Origin: an uncultured Methanobrevibacter sp.
GTDB taxonomy: Archaea > Methanobacteriota > Methanobacteria > Methanobacteriales > Methanobacteriaceae
DNA: 64,000 bases
Assembly (NCBI RefSeq): GCF_947170395.1
Contig: NZ_CAMVTE010000002.1
Span: 56,714-120,713 of the forward strand
Direction: 5' to 3'
Part shown: piece by piece, positions 1 through 8,434 of the stretch
Layout: every line of letters starts with the position of its first letter
Numbering within the stretch: the first letter of the stretch is position 1
The notes under the pieces: generated by a model
Database searches by the model: none
The model's input: only the letters and a program-made list of their open reading frames with translations
What the model was told of the DNA's origin: nothing
Program-made: the position numbers and the translations under genes

Positions 1-301
1 CGATTGGCACTGGGGATTTTCTTCCTATATCAATCTGGTTTGAAAGCAGCTGAAAGCCTGCACATATTCCGATAATCGGTTTTCCGTCACGAGCCATTTT
101 TTTGATTTCTCTGTTGAGGTCCATGTTAATGTCATTTGACTCAATCAATGTTCCGCCGGGAATGATTAATGCATCCAGTTCATCTGATGCTTTGTTTCCA
201 TTTACCAAACCGTTTTCCTTAACGATATCGGTCGGTAAGTTTCCAAAATCTTCAAATCCGGGAACTGATCCGTTTATATAGGCAAGTCCAATTTTTGTCA
301 T
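1..301 (-). CDS. CobB/CobQ-type glutamine amidotransferase-like protein (5' part only)
   Basis: This is the N-terminal part of a gene that runs off the left edge of the window. The start codon is the ATG at 299-301. The protein opens directly with a class I glutamine amidotransferase fold: a LIIPGG turn near residue 45 and a GICAGFQLL nucleophile elbow near residue 83, whose Cys would be the catalytic residue. The motif spacing resembles the amidotransferase part of the cobyrinate and cobyric acid synthases, but no P-loop domain precedes it, so it could be a stand-alone amidotransferase. The substrate cannot be inferred. It lies upstream of gatA on the same strand, separated by about 73 bases. 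Confidence 0.6.
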   Translation of the reverse strand, partial: MTKIGLAYINGSVPGFEDFGNLPTDIVKENGLVNGNKASDELDALIIPGGTLIESNDINMDLNREIKKMARDGKPIIGICAGFQLLSNQIDIGRKSPVPI

Positions 302-374
302 ACAAAATACCTCTCATTAATATAGTATTTAAAGGTGCATTTCAAGTGTAAAATTTTTGATAAAAAAAATAAAA

Positions 375-1745
375 TTATTGAGTGTTTTCAAAAACACTCA
401 TTGCTTTGATAATTTTCAAGTCATCCAGCGGTTTTGCCTGAATCTGCAATCCTACAGGAATGCCTTCAACTTCACCGGCTTTTATGCTTCCAGCCGGAAT
501 TCCTGCAAGGTTAGCTATTACAGTCAATACATCGTAGGCATACATTTCCATAGGTTCGATTTCCTCTCCAATCTTGTGAGGAAGCTTAGGAACTGTAGGT
601 CCTACAATCAAATCAACGTTTTCAAGCATTGAGGTAATTTCTCCTCTGATAACGGATCTTGCTTTAAGAGCCTGTTTGTAGTATTTTCCGCTGAATTCAG
701 CTTCCGCAATATGTGAACCGGTTTTGATTCTTCTCAATACTTCTTCTCCACAGACCTCTTCAATTCTGGATCCGTATTCCCTTCCGTCATATTTTCTTGT
801 AGCTGAGAAGAATTCCACGTAGTTAATCAGGTAATATGTAGGTAAACATAAGTCGATGTAGTCAAAGCTTACTTCAACAAGTTCAGCACCAGCTTCAACA
901 AGTTTGTTTATTGCCAAATTCACGGTTTTGTTGATTTCCTCATCAGTAACGTCAATGAATTCCTTACATACCGCAATTTTCATGCCTTCAAGACTGGTGT
1001 CATCCAATACTTCGGTAAAGTCAGGCTTTTCCCAGTTGAGGGTGGTACATTCGGTTTCGTCATATTTTGCAATTGTATTTAATGCAAGTGCAATACCGCT
1101 TACGTCCTTTGCCAATGGTCCGATTTGGTCAAGACTCATTGACAGGTCAAGAAGACCCTGTCTTGAAACAGCGCCGTAGGTCGGTTTGAATCCGACGACT
1201 CCACAGTGTGATGCAGGGTTTCTGATGGATCCTCCGGTATCGGAACCGATTGAAATGTCACACATTTCAGCTGCAATTGCCGCAGCACAACCGCCTGATG
1301 AGCCTCCAGGGATTCTGCCCATCGCCGCAGGGTTTTGGGTCGGACCATAGTATGAGGTTTCAGTTGAACTTCCTGCTGCAAATTCATCCATATTTAAAAT
1401 ACCGATAATTATTCCGTCTTCAGCCAATATATCTTCAACTACTGTAGCGTTATAGCTTCCGATGTAGTCTTCAAGAGTTTTAGAAGCTGCTGAAATAATC
1501 ATGTCTTCAACATTAATGTTTGCTTTTATACCAAATACTAAACCAGCTAAAGCACCAACTTCTTCGCCGTTGGCAATCTTTTCATCAATAGCTTCAGCCT
1601 GTTTTAATGCATTTTCATAGTTCAATTCAATGAATGCATTAATATTTTCGTTATTTTCATCAATAACTTTAATGAAGCTTTCTACATTTTCTTTAGCTGT
1701 CATTTCTCCATTTTTAATGGAGTTTAACTTTTCAATAACGTTCAT
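375..1745 (-). CDS. gatA: Asp-tRNA(Asn)/Glu-tRNA(Gln) amidotransferase subunit A
   Basis: GatA is the glutaminase subunit of GatCAB. It frees ammonia from glutamine so that GatB can amidate misacylated Asp-tRNA(Asn) or Glu-tRNA(Gln). The amidase-signature triad is visible: Lys74 in FGIKANI, the cis-Ser in GGSSGG near 149, and Ser173 in GSDTGGSIRNPA. At 456 residues it has normal length. In Methanobacteriales GatCAB mainly serves Asn-tRNA, because GatDE handles Gln-tRNA; this is family knowledge, and the non-discriminating partner would be the AspRS at 29.8 kb. gatB and gatC are not in the window. A divergent spacer with tandem repeats separates it from the gene at 1957. Confidence 0.95.
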   Translation of the reverse strand: MNVIEKLNSIKNGEMTAKENVESFIKVIDENNENINAFIELNYENALKQAEAIDEKIANGEEVGALAGLVFGIKANINVEDMIISAASKTLEDYIGSYNATVVEDILAEDGIIIGILNMDEFAAGSSTETSYYGPTQNPAAMGRIPGGSSGGCAAAIAAEMCDISIGSDTGGSIRNPASHCGVVGFKPTYGAVSRQGLLDLSMSLDQIGPLAKDVSGIALALNTIAKYDETECTTLNWEKPDFTEVLDDTSLEGMKIAVCKEFIDVTDEEINKTVNLAINKLVEAGAELVEVSFDYIDLCLPTYYLINYVEFFSATRKYDGREYGSRIEEVCGEEVLRRIKTGSHIAEAEFSGKYYKQALKARSVIRGEITSMLENVDLIVGPTVPKLPHKIGEEIEPMEMYAYDVLTVIANLAGIPAGSIKAGEVEGIPVGLQIQAKPLDDLKIIKAMSVFENTQ

Positions 1746-1826
1746 TAAAACACCTAATAATCGTAATTTATAATATTAATATTCTATTTTTTAAGGTTTA
1801 TAAAGTTGTTTTTTTATTTAACTAAA

Positions 1827-1880
1827 AATTGCTTTGACTTTGTAGAATTGCTTTAACACTGTAAAATTGCTTTTATTTAA
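1827..1880. repeat. Three tandem copies of an AATTGCTTT unit with 19-base period
   Basis: AATTGCTTT occurs at 1827, 1846 and 1865, exactly 19 bases apart. Flanking positions are partly conserved (AAAATTGCTTTGACTTTGT, then AGAATTGCTTTAACACTGT, then AAAATTGCTTTTATTT). The array lies in the divergent spacer between gatA and the broken JAMM gene, about 20-60 bases before a TATA-like TTTAAATA at 1889. One further copy of the unit, AATTGCTTTGATTTTGT, sits at 39150 in another spacer. It could be an operator array or the remnant of a small repeat. Confidence 0.6.
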
Positions 1881-1956
1881 AACTAAACGATTTAAATACT
1901 TTAAAATTCAAATTAAAAATAAAAAATAGCTATTTAACATAATTTTGGTGTCAATA

Positions 1957-2706
1957 ATGACTTTGATTGATAAAATAACCTTTAAGTTTAAAAATTTACT
2001 TCGCTTTGAGAAATTAAATCCTGTTGATAATTTTGAGATGGCTGAAGATTTTGAAGGGGATTATCATATTAACAACATTGATTTATTTAGAAATTTGATT
2101 TCACAACATTATGAACTTAAGGAGATTATTTGGGTGGCTATCTATCATTGTTTAAATACATTTGATTCTTCTAAAGAGTTTTTAACTGTATTAGATCTAA
2201 ATTTTGAAATTATTGCTGATTTAATTGAAGGTGATGAGGAGCATGTTATTATTCCGGAAATTATTAAAAAAGAAATTTTAGACGGAAATGTTCTGGCTAC
2301 TTTCCATAATCATTTTTAAGGAGCTATTATTCCATCGTCTAATGATTTGGAAAATACTATTTTACCATTTTTGAAGTTTATGGTAATTACTTCCCATGGA
2401 AAAATAGGAATTATTATAAATGACAATAAAGAGTTTGATGCTGAATTATTTAATCTTTTTAAACAGGATTGGAATTTGTATTTGGCATTTATTAATTGGT
2501 GTTTTAATAATGAGAGGAGTAACGAAATTAAACAACTCCAAAATACTCATCCCTTTATTTTGGATAAACGAGTAAAAGAGCAAATCCTTTTTGAAAAATA
2601 TATTTCAAAAAATCTTTCAAAATTTATTAAAGAATTTAATCTAAGAATGGAAAAATATAATGTTTATTTTTTACAAATTATAATTAAGTGTGATGATAAT
2701 GACTGA
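1957..2706 (+). pseudogene. JAMM/MPN+ (JAB1-type) metalloprotease-like gene broken by an in-frame TAA
   Basis: The reading frame opens at the ATG at 1957, which has a GGTG ribosome site 7 bases upstream. TAA at 2317-2319 interrupts it, and the same frame then stays open to TGA at 2704-2706. Across the stop the translation gives H117-N-H119, seven positions including the stop, then S127-S-N-D130. This fits the JAMM zinc site H-x-H-x7-S-x2-D exactly. JAMM enzymes cleave isopeptide or ubiquitin-like bonds. The stop falls inside the catalytic motif, so neither half could be active alone. A recent nonsense mutation or a sequencing error are the simplest explanations. The remainder, up to 249 codons, is otherwise intact. 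Confidence 0.75.
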
Positions 2707-2965
2707 AATTTTAGAATCTTTTGATAGCAGATTAAGGATTGGTAATGTTGGTATTTTATTTAATATTTATAGGGAAGAGAAAATATCTATGGAAAACCGG
2801 AGAGAGTATGAAAAATATCTCGAAGAAACTTATCCCGATGATTATGAAAATTTCCTAGAATATAAATCAAAAGTTAAAGCTAAAACTCCTAATATCAAGG
2901 AATTAATCTTCAATTGGCTCGACGGCAAAAGTGAAATTCCGGAGTTTAAATTGTTCATTGTTTAG
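2699..2965 (+). CDS. Small hypothetical protein coupled to the broken JAMM gene
   Basis: This 88-residue reading frame starts with ATG at 2699 and overlaps the stop of the preceding frame (2704-2706), so the two are probably translationally coupled. GTG at 2690 and ATG at 2693 are alternative starts. The protein is charged, rich in Glu, Lys and Tyr, and has no signal peptide, membrane segment or recognised motif. Its position suggests it works with the JAMM-like protein, but no function can be assigned. The HAD gene follows after 8 bases. Confidence 0.6.
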   Translation: MTEILESFDSRLRIGNVGILFNIYREEKISMENRREYEKYLEETYPDDYENFLEYKSKVKAKTPNIKELIFNWLDGKSEIPEFKLFIV

Positions 2966-2973
2966 TGGTTTAA

Positions 2974-3768
2974 ATGAAAAAAGCGGTCGTATTTGATAAT
3001 TCAGGAACATTAATAGAAAGATATAGGGTAATTAAGGATGTCATTAACGGTAACATTTTCACAGACATCAACTCTTTAGATTTGATTGACCAGGCTGATG
3101 CTCTTGCTTTGGTTGTCCTTCAGTTCAACACAAACAAATTGCTGAAGCTTGATTCGGATACCTTAATTTCAGATGTCATCAAACAATATAACATCGATTT
3201 TGACATTAGCTTTTCTACCAAACAGGTTTCTAAGGCTGAAGTTAAGGAAATCCTCGATAATGAAAAGACTTCCACTATTTCAGACATTACCGACGGCTTT
3301 GACATTCTTCGCGAAAAGATTCCCCATATGGAGCTGTGCAACGGATCTGCATTAATCGTTGATATGGATTTGGGCATTGTGGCTTATACAATTACTTCAG
3401 CTGGCAAGTTTTTCCCAAAGGTTTTCGAAACTGTAGAAACCTTAAAGTCAAGGGGTATTGAAATATTCATTGCCTCCGGAGACAGAAAAGGTGCTATCAA
3501 CAAGCTTGCGAACATGTTGGATGTTCCCGAAGACAATGCCTACGGAACAGTTTCAACAAGAGGTAAATGTGAAGTAGTATCCATTTTAAAGGATGCCGGC
3601 TATAAGGTCATGATGGTCGGTGACGGTCTTAATGACATACTTGCTTTTAAAAATGCCGACGTCAGTGTCTTAACCATCGAACAGCAGGAGGAAGTATCCC
3701 CTAAAATGATGGACAAGACTGATTATGTCATTGAAGACATATTCGAGGTTACAATGATTGATTTCTGA
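2974..3768 (+). CDS. HAD-superfamily phosphatase, soluble P-type-ATPase-like
   Basis: This 264-residue protein has the HAD motifs in order. D8-N-S-G-T holds the nucleophile Asp. A conserved Ser/Thr lies in IFIASGDRKG, near residue 167. MMVGDGLNDILAF, near 215, carries the Mg-binding acidic pair. The GDGLND motif and the layout resemble the P-domain of P-type ATPases without the membrane part, a class seen as stand-alone phosphatases in methanogens. The substrate is unknown. It follows the small gene at 2699 after 8 bases and probably shares its transcript. It converges with the TIM-barrel gene across a spacer holding a palindrome like those before parA. Confidence 0.85.
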   Translation: MKKAVVFDNSGTLIERYRVIKDVINGNIFTDINSLDLIDQADALALVVLQFNTNKLLKLDSDTLISDVIKQYNIDFDISFSTKQVSKAEVKEILDNEKTSTISDITDGFDILREKIPHMELCNGSALIVDMDLGIVAYTITSAGKFFPKVFETVETLKSRGIEIFIASGDRKGAINKLANMLDVPEDNAYGTVSTRGKCEVVSILKDAGYKVMMVGDGLNDILAFKNADVSVLTIEQQEEVSPKMMDKTDYVIEDIFEVTMIDF

Positions 3769-3787
3769 TATTATTTTTTTGCTTCTA

Positions 3788-3811
3788 ATAACTTATAAGT
3801 TATAACTTATA
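3788..3811. repeat. Palindromic AAGTTATAACTT-type site in a convergent spacer
   Basis: The 16-base palindrome ATAACTTATAAGTTAT (3788-3803) overlaps the 12-base palindrome AAGTTATAACTT (3797-3808). Another AACTTATAA follows at about 3819. The same words form the cluster upstream of parA at 9.77-10.13 kb and recur at 31498 and 31837. The position between two convergent gene ends argues against a promoter role. A binding site for the ParA partner is a possible reading. Confidence 0.55.
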
Positions 3812-3840
3812 AATAATAACTTATAAAAAAATAATATAAA

Positions 3841-4554
3841 TTAAAGATTTTCAATGACTTTTTTGCTCTTTAATATGTTATCGAAGTTATTCAGCTCAAT
3901 AATTCCGACATCTATCTTTTTAAGCAAGTTCAAATCAAGCGTACCATCGCCCAATGCAATATGCTGGTCTTTAACACCGTCATTATCATTGAGATGACAG
4001 TAGCTGATGTTTTTAAGCTCAAGCATTTCTTCCAGGTTATTGCATGTGTTTCCATGGCCTGTATCGATTGTCAGTGCACAGCCGGTTTCCTGCTGGATGC
4101 GTTCAAGTTCTTCAACTGTATTTGCAAGAAATGATTGTCGCACAGGCATGTTTTCAACTGATATTTCCACATTTGTGCTGTCCATAATTGTTCCTACACT
4201 TTCGATAGCTGTCTCCATGGCCCAGTTTCTCAACTGCGGATCATTTCTGCCGATTTTTCCGGGGTGTACGGTTACTGTTTTTGCACCTATTGTTTCTGCA
4301 AACTCGGCGCATCGAATCATCTGATTGACACTTACTTCCTTTATTTCCTTGTTAATACTGGCTATGTTTAAATCAACTGTAGGGCCATGAATTCTTACGT
4401 CCAGTCCGCAGTCAATGTATTCCGGATTTTCCTTTTCAAAAAAAGGTCCTTCACCCAATATTTCCAGCATCTCAAACCCGTGCTTTTTTGCCAGATTGAT
4501 GATTTTCTCATTGGGTTGCATGAACAGTGCCAGTGTTGTAAATCCGAGTTTCAT
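3841..4554 (-). CDS. TIM-barrel sugar-phosphate isomerase/endonuclease IV-like protein
   Basis: This 237-residue protein belongs to the xylose-isomerase-like TIM-barrel group (AP endonuclease family 2). It begins MKLGFTTLAL and shows typical strand ends with metal ligands: RIHGP near residue 55, TVHPGK near 94, SVENMP near 130, TIDTGHG near 163 and YCHLNDN near 185. These fit sugar epimerases and isomerases as well as endonuclease IV relatives. It is shorter than endonuclease IV, so an isomerase-like role is more likely. No substrate can be inferred. It is transcribed away from leuA. Confidence 0.75.
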   Translation of the reverse strand: MKLGFTTLALFMQPNEKIINLAKKHGFEMLEILGEGPFFEKENPEYIDCGLDVRIHGPTVDLNIASINKEIKEVSVNQMIRCAEFAETIGAKTVTVHPGKIGRNDPQLRNWAMETAIESVGTIMDSTNVEISVENMPVRQSFLANTVEELERIQQETGCALTIDTGHGNTCNNLEEMLELKNISYCHLNDNDGVKDQHIALGDGTLDLNLLKKIDVGIIELNNFDNILKSKKVIENL

Positions 4555-4641
4555 GTTTAATGATTTGTAGTTAATATATAAAATTTTTATATTTTTTTAG
4601 ACAATAAATAATCATAATAAACAATAAATGGAAGTATTGAT

Positions 4642-6174
4642 ATGCAGAATATGGAAGTGCTAAAAAAGGCGAATATGAATCTTGCCGATAAGATTTATAT
4701 TTTTGATACAACTTTAAGGGACGGTGAGCAGACACCCGGTGTTGCTCTGACAGTTGAAGAAAAGATTCAGATTGCCCAAAAGCTTAACAATTTGGGCGTT
4801 GATAAAATTGAAGTTGGCTTTCCGGCCTCTTCCAAAGGTGAAATAGAATCAGCAAAAAAAATCAAATCCATGGATTTGGACTCCACATTGGTCGGACTTT
4901 CACGTTCCCTTACAAATGACATTGATGCAGTTCTCGATTCCGGTCTGGATTATGTCCATACTTTCATAGGCACTTCCCCGTTGCATCGTGACTTCAAATT
5001 AAAGATGAGTAAAGAACAGATCATTGACACTGCCGTCAGCGCTGTTGAATATGCAAAAGATCATGGTCTGTCTGTCGAGTTTTCAGCAGAAGATGCAACA
5101 AGAACAGAGCAAGATTTCTTATTGGATATATTTTCCGGTGTTGTTGATGCCGGAGCTGACTTTCTGGATGTCCCAGACACAGTAGGCGTTCTGACTCCTG
5201 TATTTACTCGTGAGCTGATAACCTACATTAAGGATAATTTTAAGACTCCAATCAGTGTTCATTTCCACAATGACTTCGGTTTGGCAACGGCAAATACCCT
5301 TACAGCCATTGAATGCGGAGCCAATCAGGCTCACGTTACCATCAACGGTTTGGGTGAGAGAACCGGTAACTGCTCTTTGGAGGAACTTGTAGTTACATTA
5401 AAGGTTGCATATGGAATTGATCTTGGCCTTGACACTACAAGACTTTACAGTTTATCCAATCTTGTCGGACGCCTTACAGGTGTTAAGATGCCTGTCAACA
5501 AACCTATCGTTGGTGACAATGCGTTTGCTCACGAGTCCGGAATTCACGTCCATGGAATTTTAAACAACTCATCCACTTATGAGCCGATGTCACCTGAGAT
5601 GGTAGGCCATTCCCGCCGTATTGTTTTAGGAAAACACACTGGTGCTAATGCTTTAAAATCCAAACTGAAGGAATACCACATTGATTTAAATGATGATCAG
5701 TTTTGTAAGGTTTTTGACGATATTAAGGCTTTGGGTGACAGTGGAAAATGCGTTACCGATGATGACCTGATAGCTATTGCAATCACTGAGCTGTCTTCTG
5801 CCCGTGAAACCCCGATAGTTTTGAAGGGTTTGGGTTTATCGTCAGGAAGCGGAGTTTCACCTACGGCTACTGTAAGACTTGAAATTGACGGTGAGGAAAA
5901 AGAAACAGCCAGTACCGGTGTGGGTCCTGTTGATGCGGCACTAAATGCTATTCGATTTTTGATTAAGGACACTATGGATATTGAACTTGAGGAATATAAT
6001 CTTGAAGCTATTACCGGCGGTACAGATGCTTTGGCTGAGGTATTTGTAATAAGTTCAGACTCCCACGGCAACAAGTCAACCGGCAGGTCAACAAATCAGG
6101 ACATAGTCATGGCAAGTATTTTGGCAGTTCTTGACTCAATAAATAAATTATTGTTAATTCAAAGAGCACAATAA
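4642..6174 (+). CDS. leuA: 2-isopropylmalate synthase
   Basis: LeuA condenses acetyl-CoA with 2-oxoisovalerate in the first step of leucine synthesis. The protein has the DRE-TIM signature [12 protein letters not shown] near residue 24 and metal ligands in HFHNDFG near 211. A catalytic His is in [10 protein letters not shown] near 296, and a C-terminal LeuA dimer/regulatory domain spans about 370-505. Methanogens also have citramalate synthase and AksA homologues. The [10 protein letters not shown] and TFIGTSPLH segments with the full regulatory domain favour LeuA, but CimA is not excluded. Starts at 4642 and at the internal Met4 are both possible. Confidence 0.8.
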   Translation: MQNMEVLKKANMNLADKIYIFDTTLRDGEQTPGVALTVEEKIQIAQKLNNLGVDKIEVGFPASSKGEIESAKKIKSMDLDSTLVGLSRSLTNDIDAVLDSGLDYVHTFIGTSPLHRDFKLKMSKEQIIDTAVSAVEYAKDHGLSVEFSAEDATRTEQDFLLDIFSGVVDAGADFLDVPDTVGVLTPVFTRELITYIKDNFKTPISVHFHNDFGLATANTLTAIECGANQAHVTINGLGERTGNCSLEELVVTLKVAYGIDLGLDTTRLYSLSNLVGRLTGVKMPVNKPIVGDNAFAHESGIHVHGILNNSSTYEPMSPEMVGHSRRIVLGKHTGANALKSKLKEYHIDLNDDQFCKVFDDIKALGDSGKCVTDDDLIAIAITELSSARETPIVLKGLGLSSGSGVSPTATVRLEIDGEEKETASTGVGPVDAALNAIRFLIKDTMDIELEEYNLEAITGGTDALAEVFVISSDSHGNKSTGRSTNQDIVMASILAVLDSINKLLLIQRAQ

Positions 6175-6327
6175 TTTAACTTTTTTTAATTTTTTTATTT
6201 ATTTTTAATTATTTTTAATTTTCATACTGTTTTTTAATTTCTTTATAAATTAATTTGAATATTATTATAATAATATTTTAGATATTTAATCAATATTCAG
6301 AGTTTAATGTTAATTATTATGTAAAAT

Positions 6328-6335
6328 TTTATATA
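6328..6335 (+). promoter_or_regulatory. albA TATA box
   Basis: TTTATATA lies about 34 bases before the albA start codon. With the usual archaeal distance of about 25 bases from TATA box to start site, the leader would be roughly 10 bases. A GGTGA ribosome site sits just before the ATG. Confidence 0.55.
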
Positions 6336-6368
6336 CATCTACTTTCTTAAATCTTATATGGTGATTTC

Positions 6369-6644
6369 ATGGAAAATAATACTATATTTGTAGGTAGCAA
6401 ACCTGTCATGAACTATGTTTTGGCAGTAGTTACTCAATTCAATGAAGGATCTGATAGTGTACTTCTCAGAGCTAGAGGTAAAGCTATAAGCCGTGCAGTT
6501 GATGCTGCCGAAATTGTAAGAAATAGGTTTGTACCTGAATCCGATGTTACAGACATTCAGATTTCCACTGAAGAAATTGAAAACTATAACGGAGAAAAAA
6601 CTAATGTTTCTATTATTGAAATTTTAATTGAAAATGGTGAATAG
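6369..6644 (+). CDS. albA: Alba, archaeal chromatin/RNA-binding protein
   Basis: Alba is a 91-residue nucleic-acid-binding protein that coats DNA and RNA as a dimer. The N-terminal [14 protein letters not shown] holds the conserved Lys12 region, whose acetylation or charge tunes DNA binding. The following [18 protein letters not shown] helix and the basic hairpin complete the IF3-C-like fold. Length is normal. A strong TATA box and GGTGAT ribosome site fit high expression. The gene stands alone between leuA and the convergent PHP gene. Confidence 0.93.
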   Translation: MENNTIFVGSKPVMNYVLAVVTQFNEGSDSVLLRARGKAISRAVDAAEIVRNRFVPESDVTDIQISTEEIENYNGEKTNVSIIEILIENGE

Positions 6645-6650
6645 CTCTTT

Positions 6651-7310
6651 TCAATCAAATTTCTTTAATATATTTCTTTCAAACAGATATTTTGAAAGAT
6701 ATATGTTTGAAGTGCCTTTACCATGCGCTTCTGTCTTGTTTTTAACGATAGCTTTTAAAACACTGTCAATATCCTTTTCACAGTCAATCAGACTGTAGCA
6801 GTCACCGACAAATTTCCAGTAATGTGAATCACTTGCACCAAGTGCTGGAATATTTTCTTTAACTGATAACTTTTTTGCCTTATGATTGCAGTATCCTACA
6901 ATAAATCTTGCGTTTTTTGTCTCGATTGCATCAATGTTCAACTTTTTATAGTCAGTTTTATGCAATAGTCCATGCCGGTAAAAGCAATACGGATGGGGTA
7001 TAATTGCAAGACCACCCAAATCATGAATTCTGTCTATTGTTTCAGCAGGTGATAGGTCTCGAGGTATGATTTCCTCACATCCAAAACCAAGAATATGGCC
7101 ATGTGATGAAGAAATCTCAATAGATGGAATTGCCAGTATATCTGTATTTCTGGTTTTTTTCAAAACTTCGCTTGTTCCGTCTACGGTATTGTGGTCGCTG
7201 ATTGCAATGATGTCGATATTTCTCTTTTGTGCAACCTTTAAGATGTCATCAATTTTGGATTGTGAGTCTGGAGAATATTCACTGTGTATATGGGAATCCA
7301 TTTTAAGCAT
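6651..7310 (-). CDS. PHP-domain phosphoesterase
   Basis: This is a PHP (polymerase and histidinol phosphatase) metal-dependent phosphoesterase of about 219 residues. Metal-site motifs visible are HIHSEYSPDS at the N terminus, ISDHNTVDG, and SSHGHILGFG, with IPHPYCFYRHG and GASDSHY further on. The ATG at 7310 is chosen because an AGGAT ribosome site precedes it and the upstream gene stops at 7316. A longer frame would overlap that gene by 64 bases. The 5-base gap means it is the second gene of a two-gene operon with the DUF1786 gene. The substrate is unknown. Confidence 0.85.
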   Translation of the reverse strand: MLKMDSHIHSEYSPDSQSKIDDILKVAQKRNIDIIAISDHNTVDGTSEVLKKTRNTDILAIPSIEISSSHGHILGFGCEEIIPRDLSPAETIDRIHDLGGLAIIPHPYCFYRHGLLHKTDYKKLNIDAIETKNARFIVGYCNHKAKKLSVKENIPALGASDSHYWKFVGDCYSLIDCEKDIDSVLKAIVKNKTEAHGKGTSNIYLSKYLFERNILKKFD

Positions 7311-7315
7311 TTTAT

Positions 7316-8344
7316 CTATCCTAATGCAGTTTTTATCAGCCCTATAGTTCCGGTCATCATAACATCTCCTCCGGGACATGCATGATGCCAGTCGAGATTG
7401 GTTTTTTCAATAAGTTCTCTTTTCGGACCGCTTACTATCACTTTTTCTATTTTGGATATCGGGTTTAGGACATGTGCGCCATGACCATGGTCATTGTAGA
7501 CCTCTTCATTTGTAATTTCACCTGAAGCAAGCCTTTTCATGTATCTTTCAAGTGACTCGCCGGTGAGACTTGATGTGTGGTGTTCAAACACTCCCTGAAT
7601 TTTTCCGTCCTCTATTGATGCGGCTGTTGTGTGTCCGTTTCCTATATCTATTACAATGAAACTTTTTAGGTTTTTGGCTATCTCATCATAGCACATTCCC
7701 GCAATTGAAGCGAATTTTGTATCCATTATCAGTGGAACGTCTTCAATTCCCTCATCTTTTATTGTTCTTCTTACAGCTTGCATTCTTGTGTAGTATTCAG
7801 GCAGATCATCTCTAAAGCCGAACTCCAGCGGTGAAATTGGATGTGAAATTTTTTGTCTAATCTTTTCAAATCTGAAGTCACGGTCTCCCATATTTTCATT
7901 GTAGCCGTGGTCCTGAACTGCGATTGCAATTTCATCAAAGTCAAATTCAAGATCATAGCCTAAAAGGAATTCGGATAATTTGGTAATGTTAATGTCGCCT
8001 AAGGTAATTTTAGTATAGTCTTTGTAGTCTTTTTCACCATCGGCTATTTCAAATCCGAATGATTTGACCTGTTCTAGATTGTCACGGATAGTTTTTGCAC
8101 ATTTTTCTTCCAATACAACATCATACCCCTTTTTCTTATGTTCGAGAAGGGTGTTTTTTATTTTTCCTCCGCCCATTATTTCACCCTTAAGATATATGTC
8201 ATTGTCGATTTCTCTAATCTGTTGGGATATATACAGGTGCGGGGATGGCAAAACTAATTTAATTGAGTTTTCAAGTTCCTTTTCGGTGTCATAAATCATT
8301 ATATCCTGAGTTCCTGTTCCGACATCAATTGCTAATATTCTCAT
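7316..8344 (-). CDS. DUF1786 family ASKHA-fold protein
   Basis: This 342-residue protein fits the DUF1786 family, once loosely labelled pyruvate formate-lyase activating-like. The N terminus MRILAIDVGTGTQDIMIYD is an ASKHA (actin/hexokinase/Hsp70) phosphate-1 loop. A second nucleotide-binding loop is VIDIGNGHTTAA near residue 232. These imply ATP binding, but the reaction is not established. Conserved His-rich patches (NDHGHGAHV, DWHHACPGGDV) may bind a metal or substrate. It forms an operon with the PHP gene and is divergent from trpB2, so its promoter lies in the TRP-box spacer. Confidence 0.75.
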   Translation of the reverse strand: MRILAIDVGTGTQDIMIYDTEKELENSIKLVLPSPHLYISQQIREIDNDIYLKGEIMGGGKIKNTLLEHKKKGYDVVLEEKCAKTIRDNLEQVKSFGFEIADGEKDYKDYTKITLGDINITKLSEFLLGYDLEFDFDEIAIAVQDHGYNENMGDRDFRFEKIRQKISHPISPLEFGFRDDLPEYYTRMQAVRRTIKDEGIEDVPLIMDTKFASIAGMCYDEIAKNLKSFIVIDIGNGHTTAASIEDGKIQGVFEHHTSSLTGESLERYMKRLASGEITNEEVYNDHGHGAHVLNPISKIEKVIVSGPKRELIEKTNLDWHHACPGGDVMMTGTIGLIKTALG

Positions 8345-8354
8345 GATTTTAAAT

Positions 8355-8417
8355 TGTACTTTATAATATTAATAATTGTATAGTACATTTTTGTACAACA
8401 AAGCTTTAAATAGTACA
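8355..8417 (+). promoter_or_regulatory. TRP-box operator array and TATA box of trpB2 (TrpY-type)
   Basis: Four GTAC-centred hexamers lie here: TGTACT (8355-8360), AGTACA (8382-8387), TGTACA (8392-8397) and AGTACA (8412-8417). Spacings are 27, 10 and 20 bases, so the last three lie on one helix face. The final box overlaps the TATA-like CTTTAAATA (8404-8412). In Methanothermobacter, TrpY represses trp genes including trpB2 through TRP boxes of consensus TGTACA, which is established knowledge. The same control here is inferred. The predicted start site falls at about 8434, next to the ATG at 8435. Confidence 0.75.
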
Positions 8418-8434
8418 TTTTTATAACTATTATT

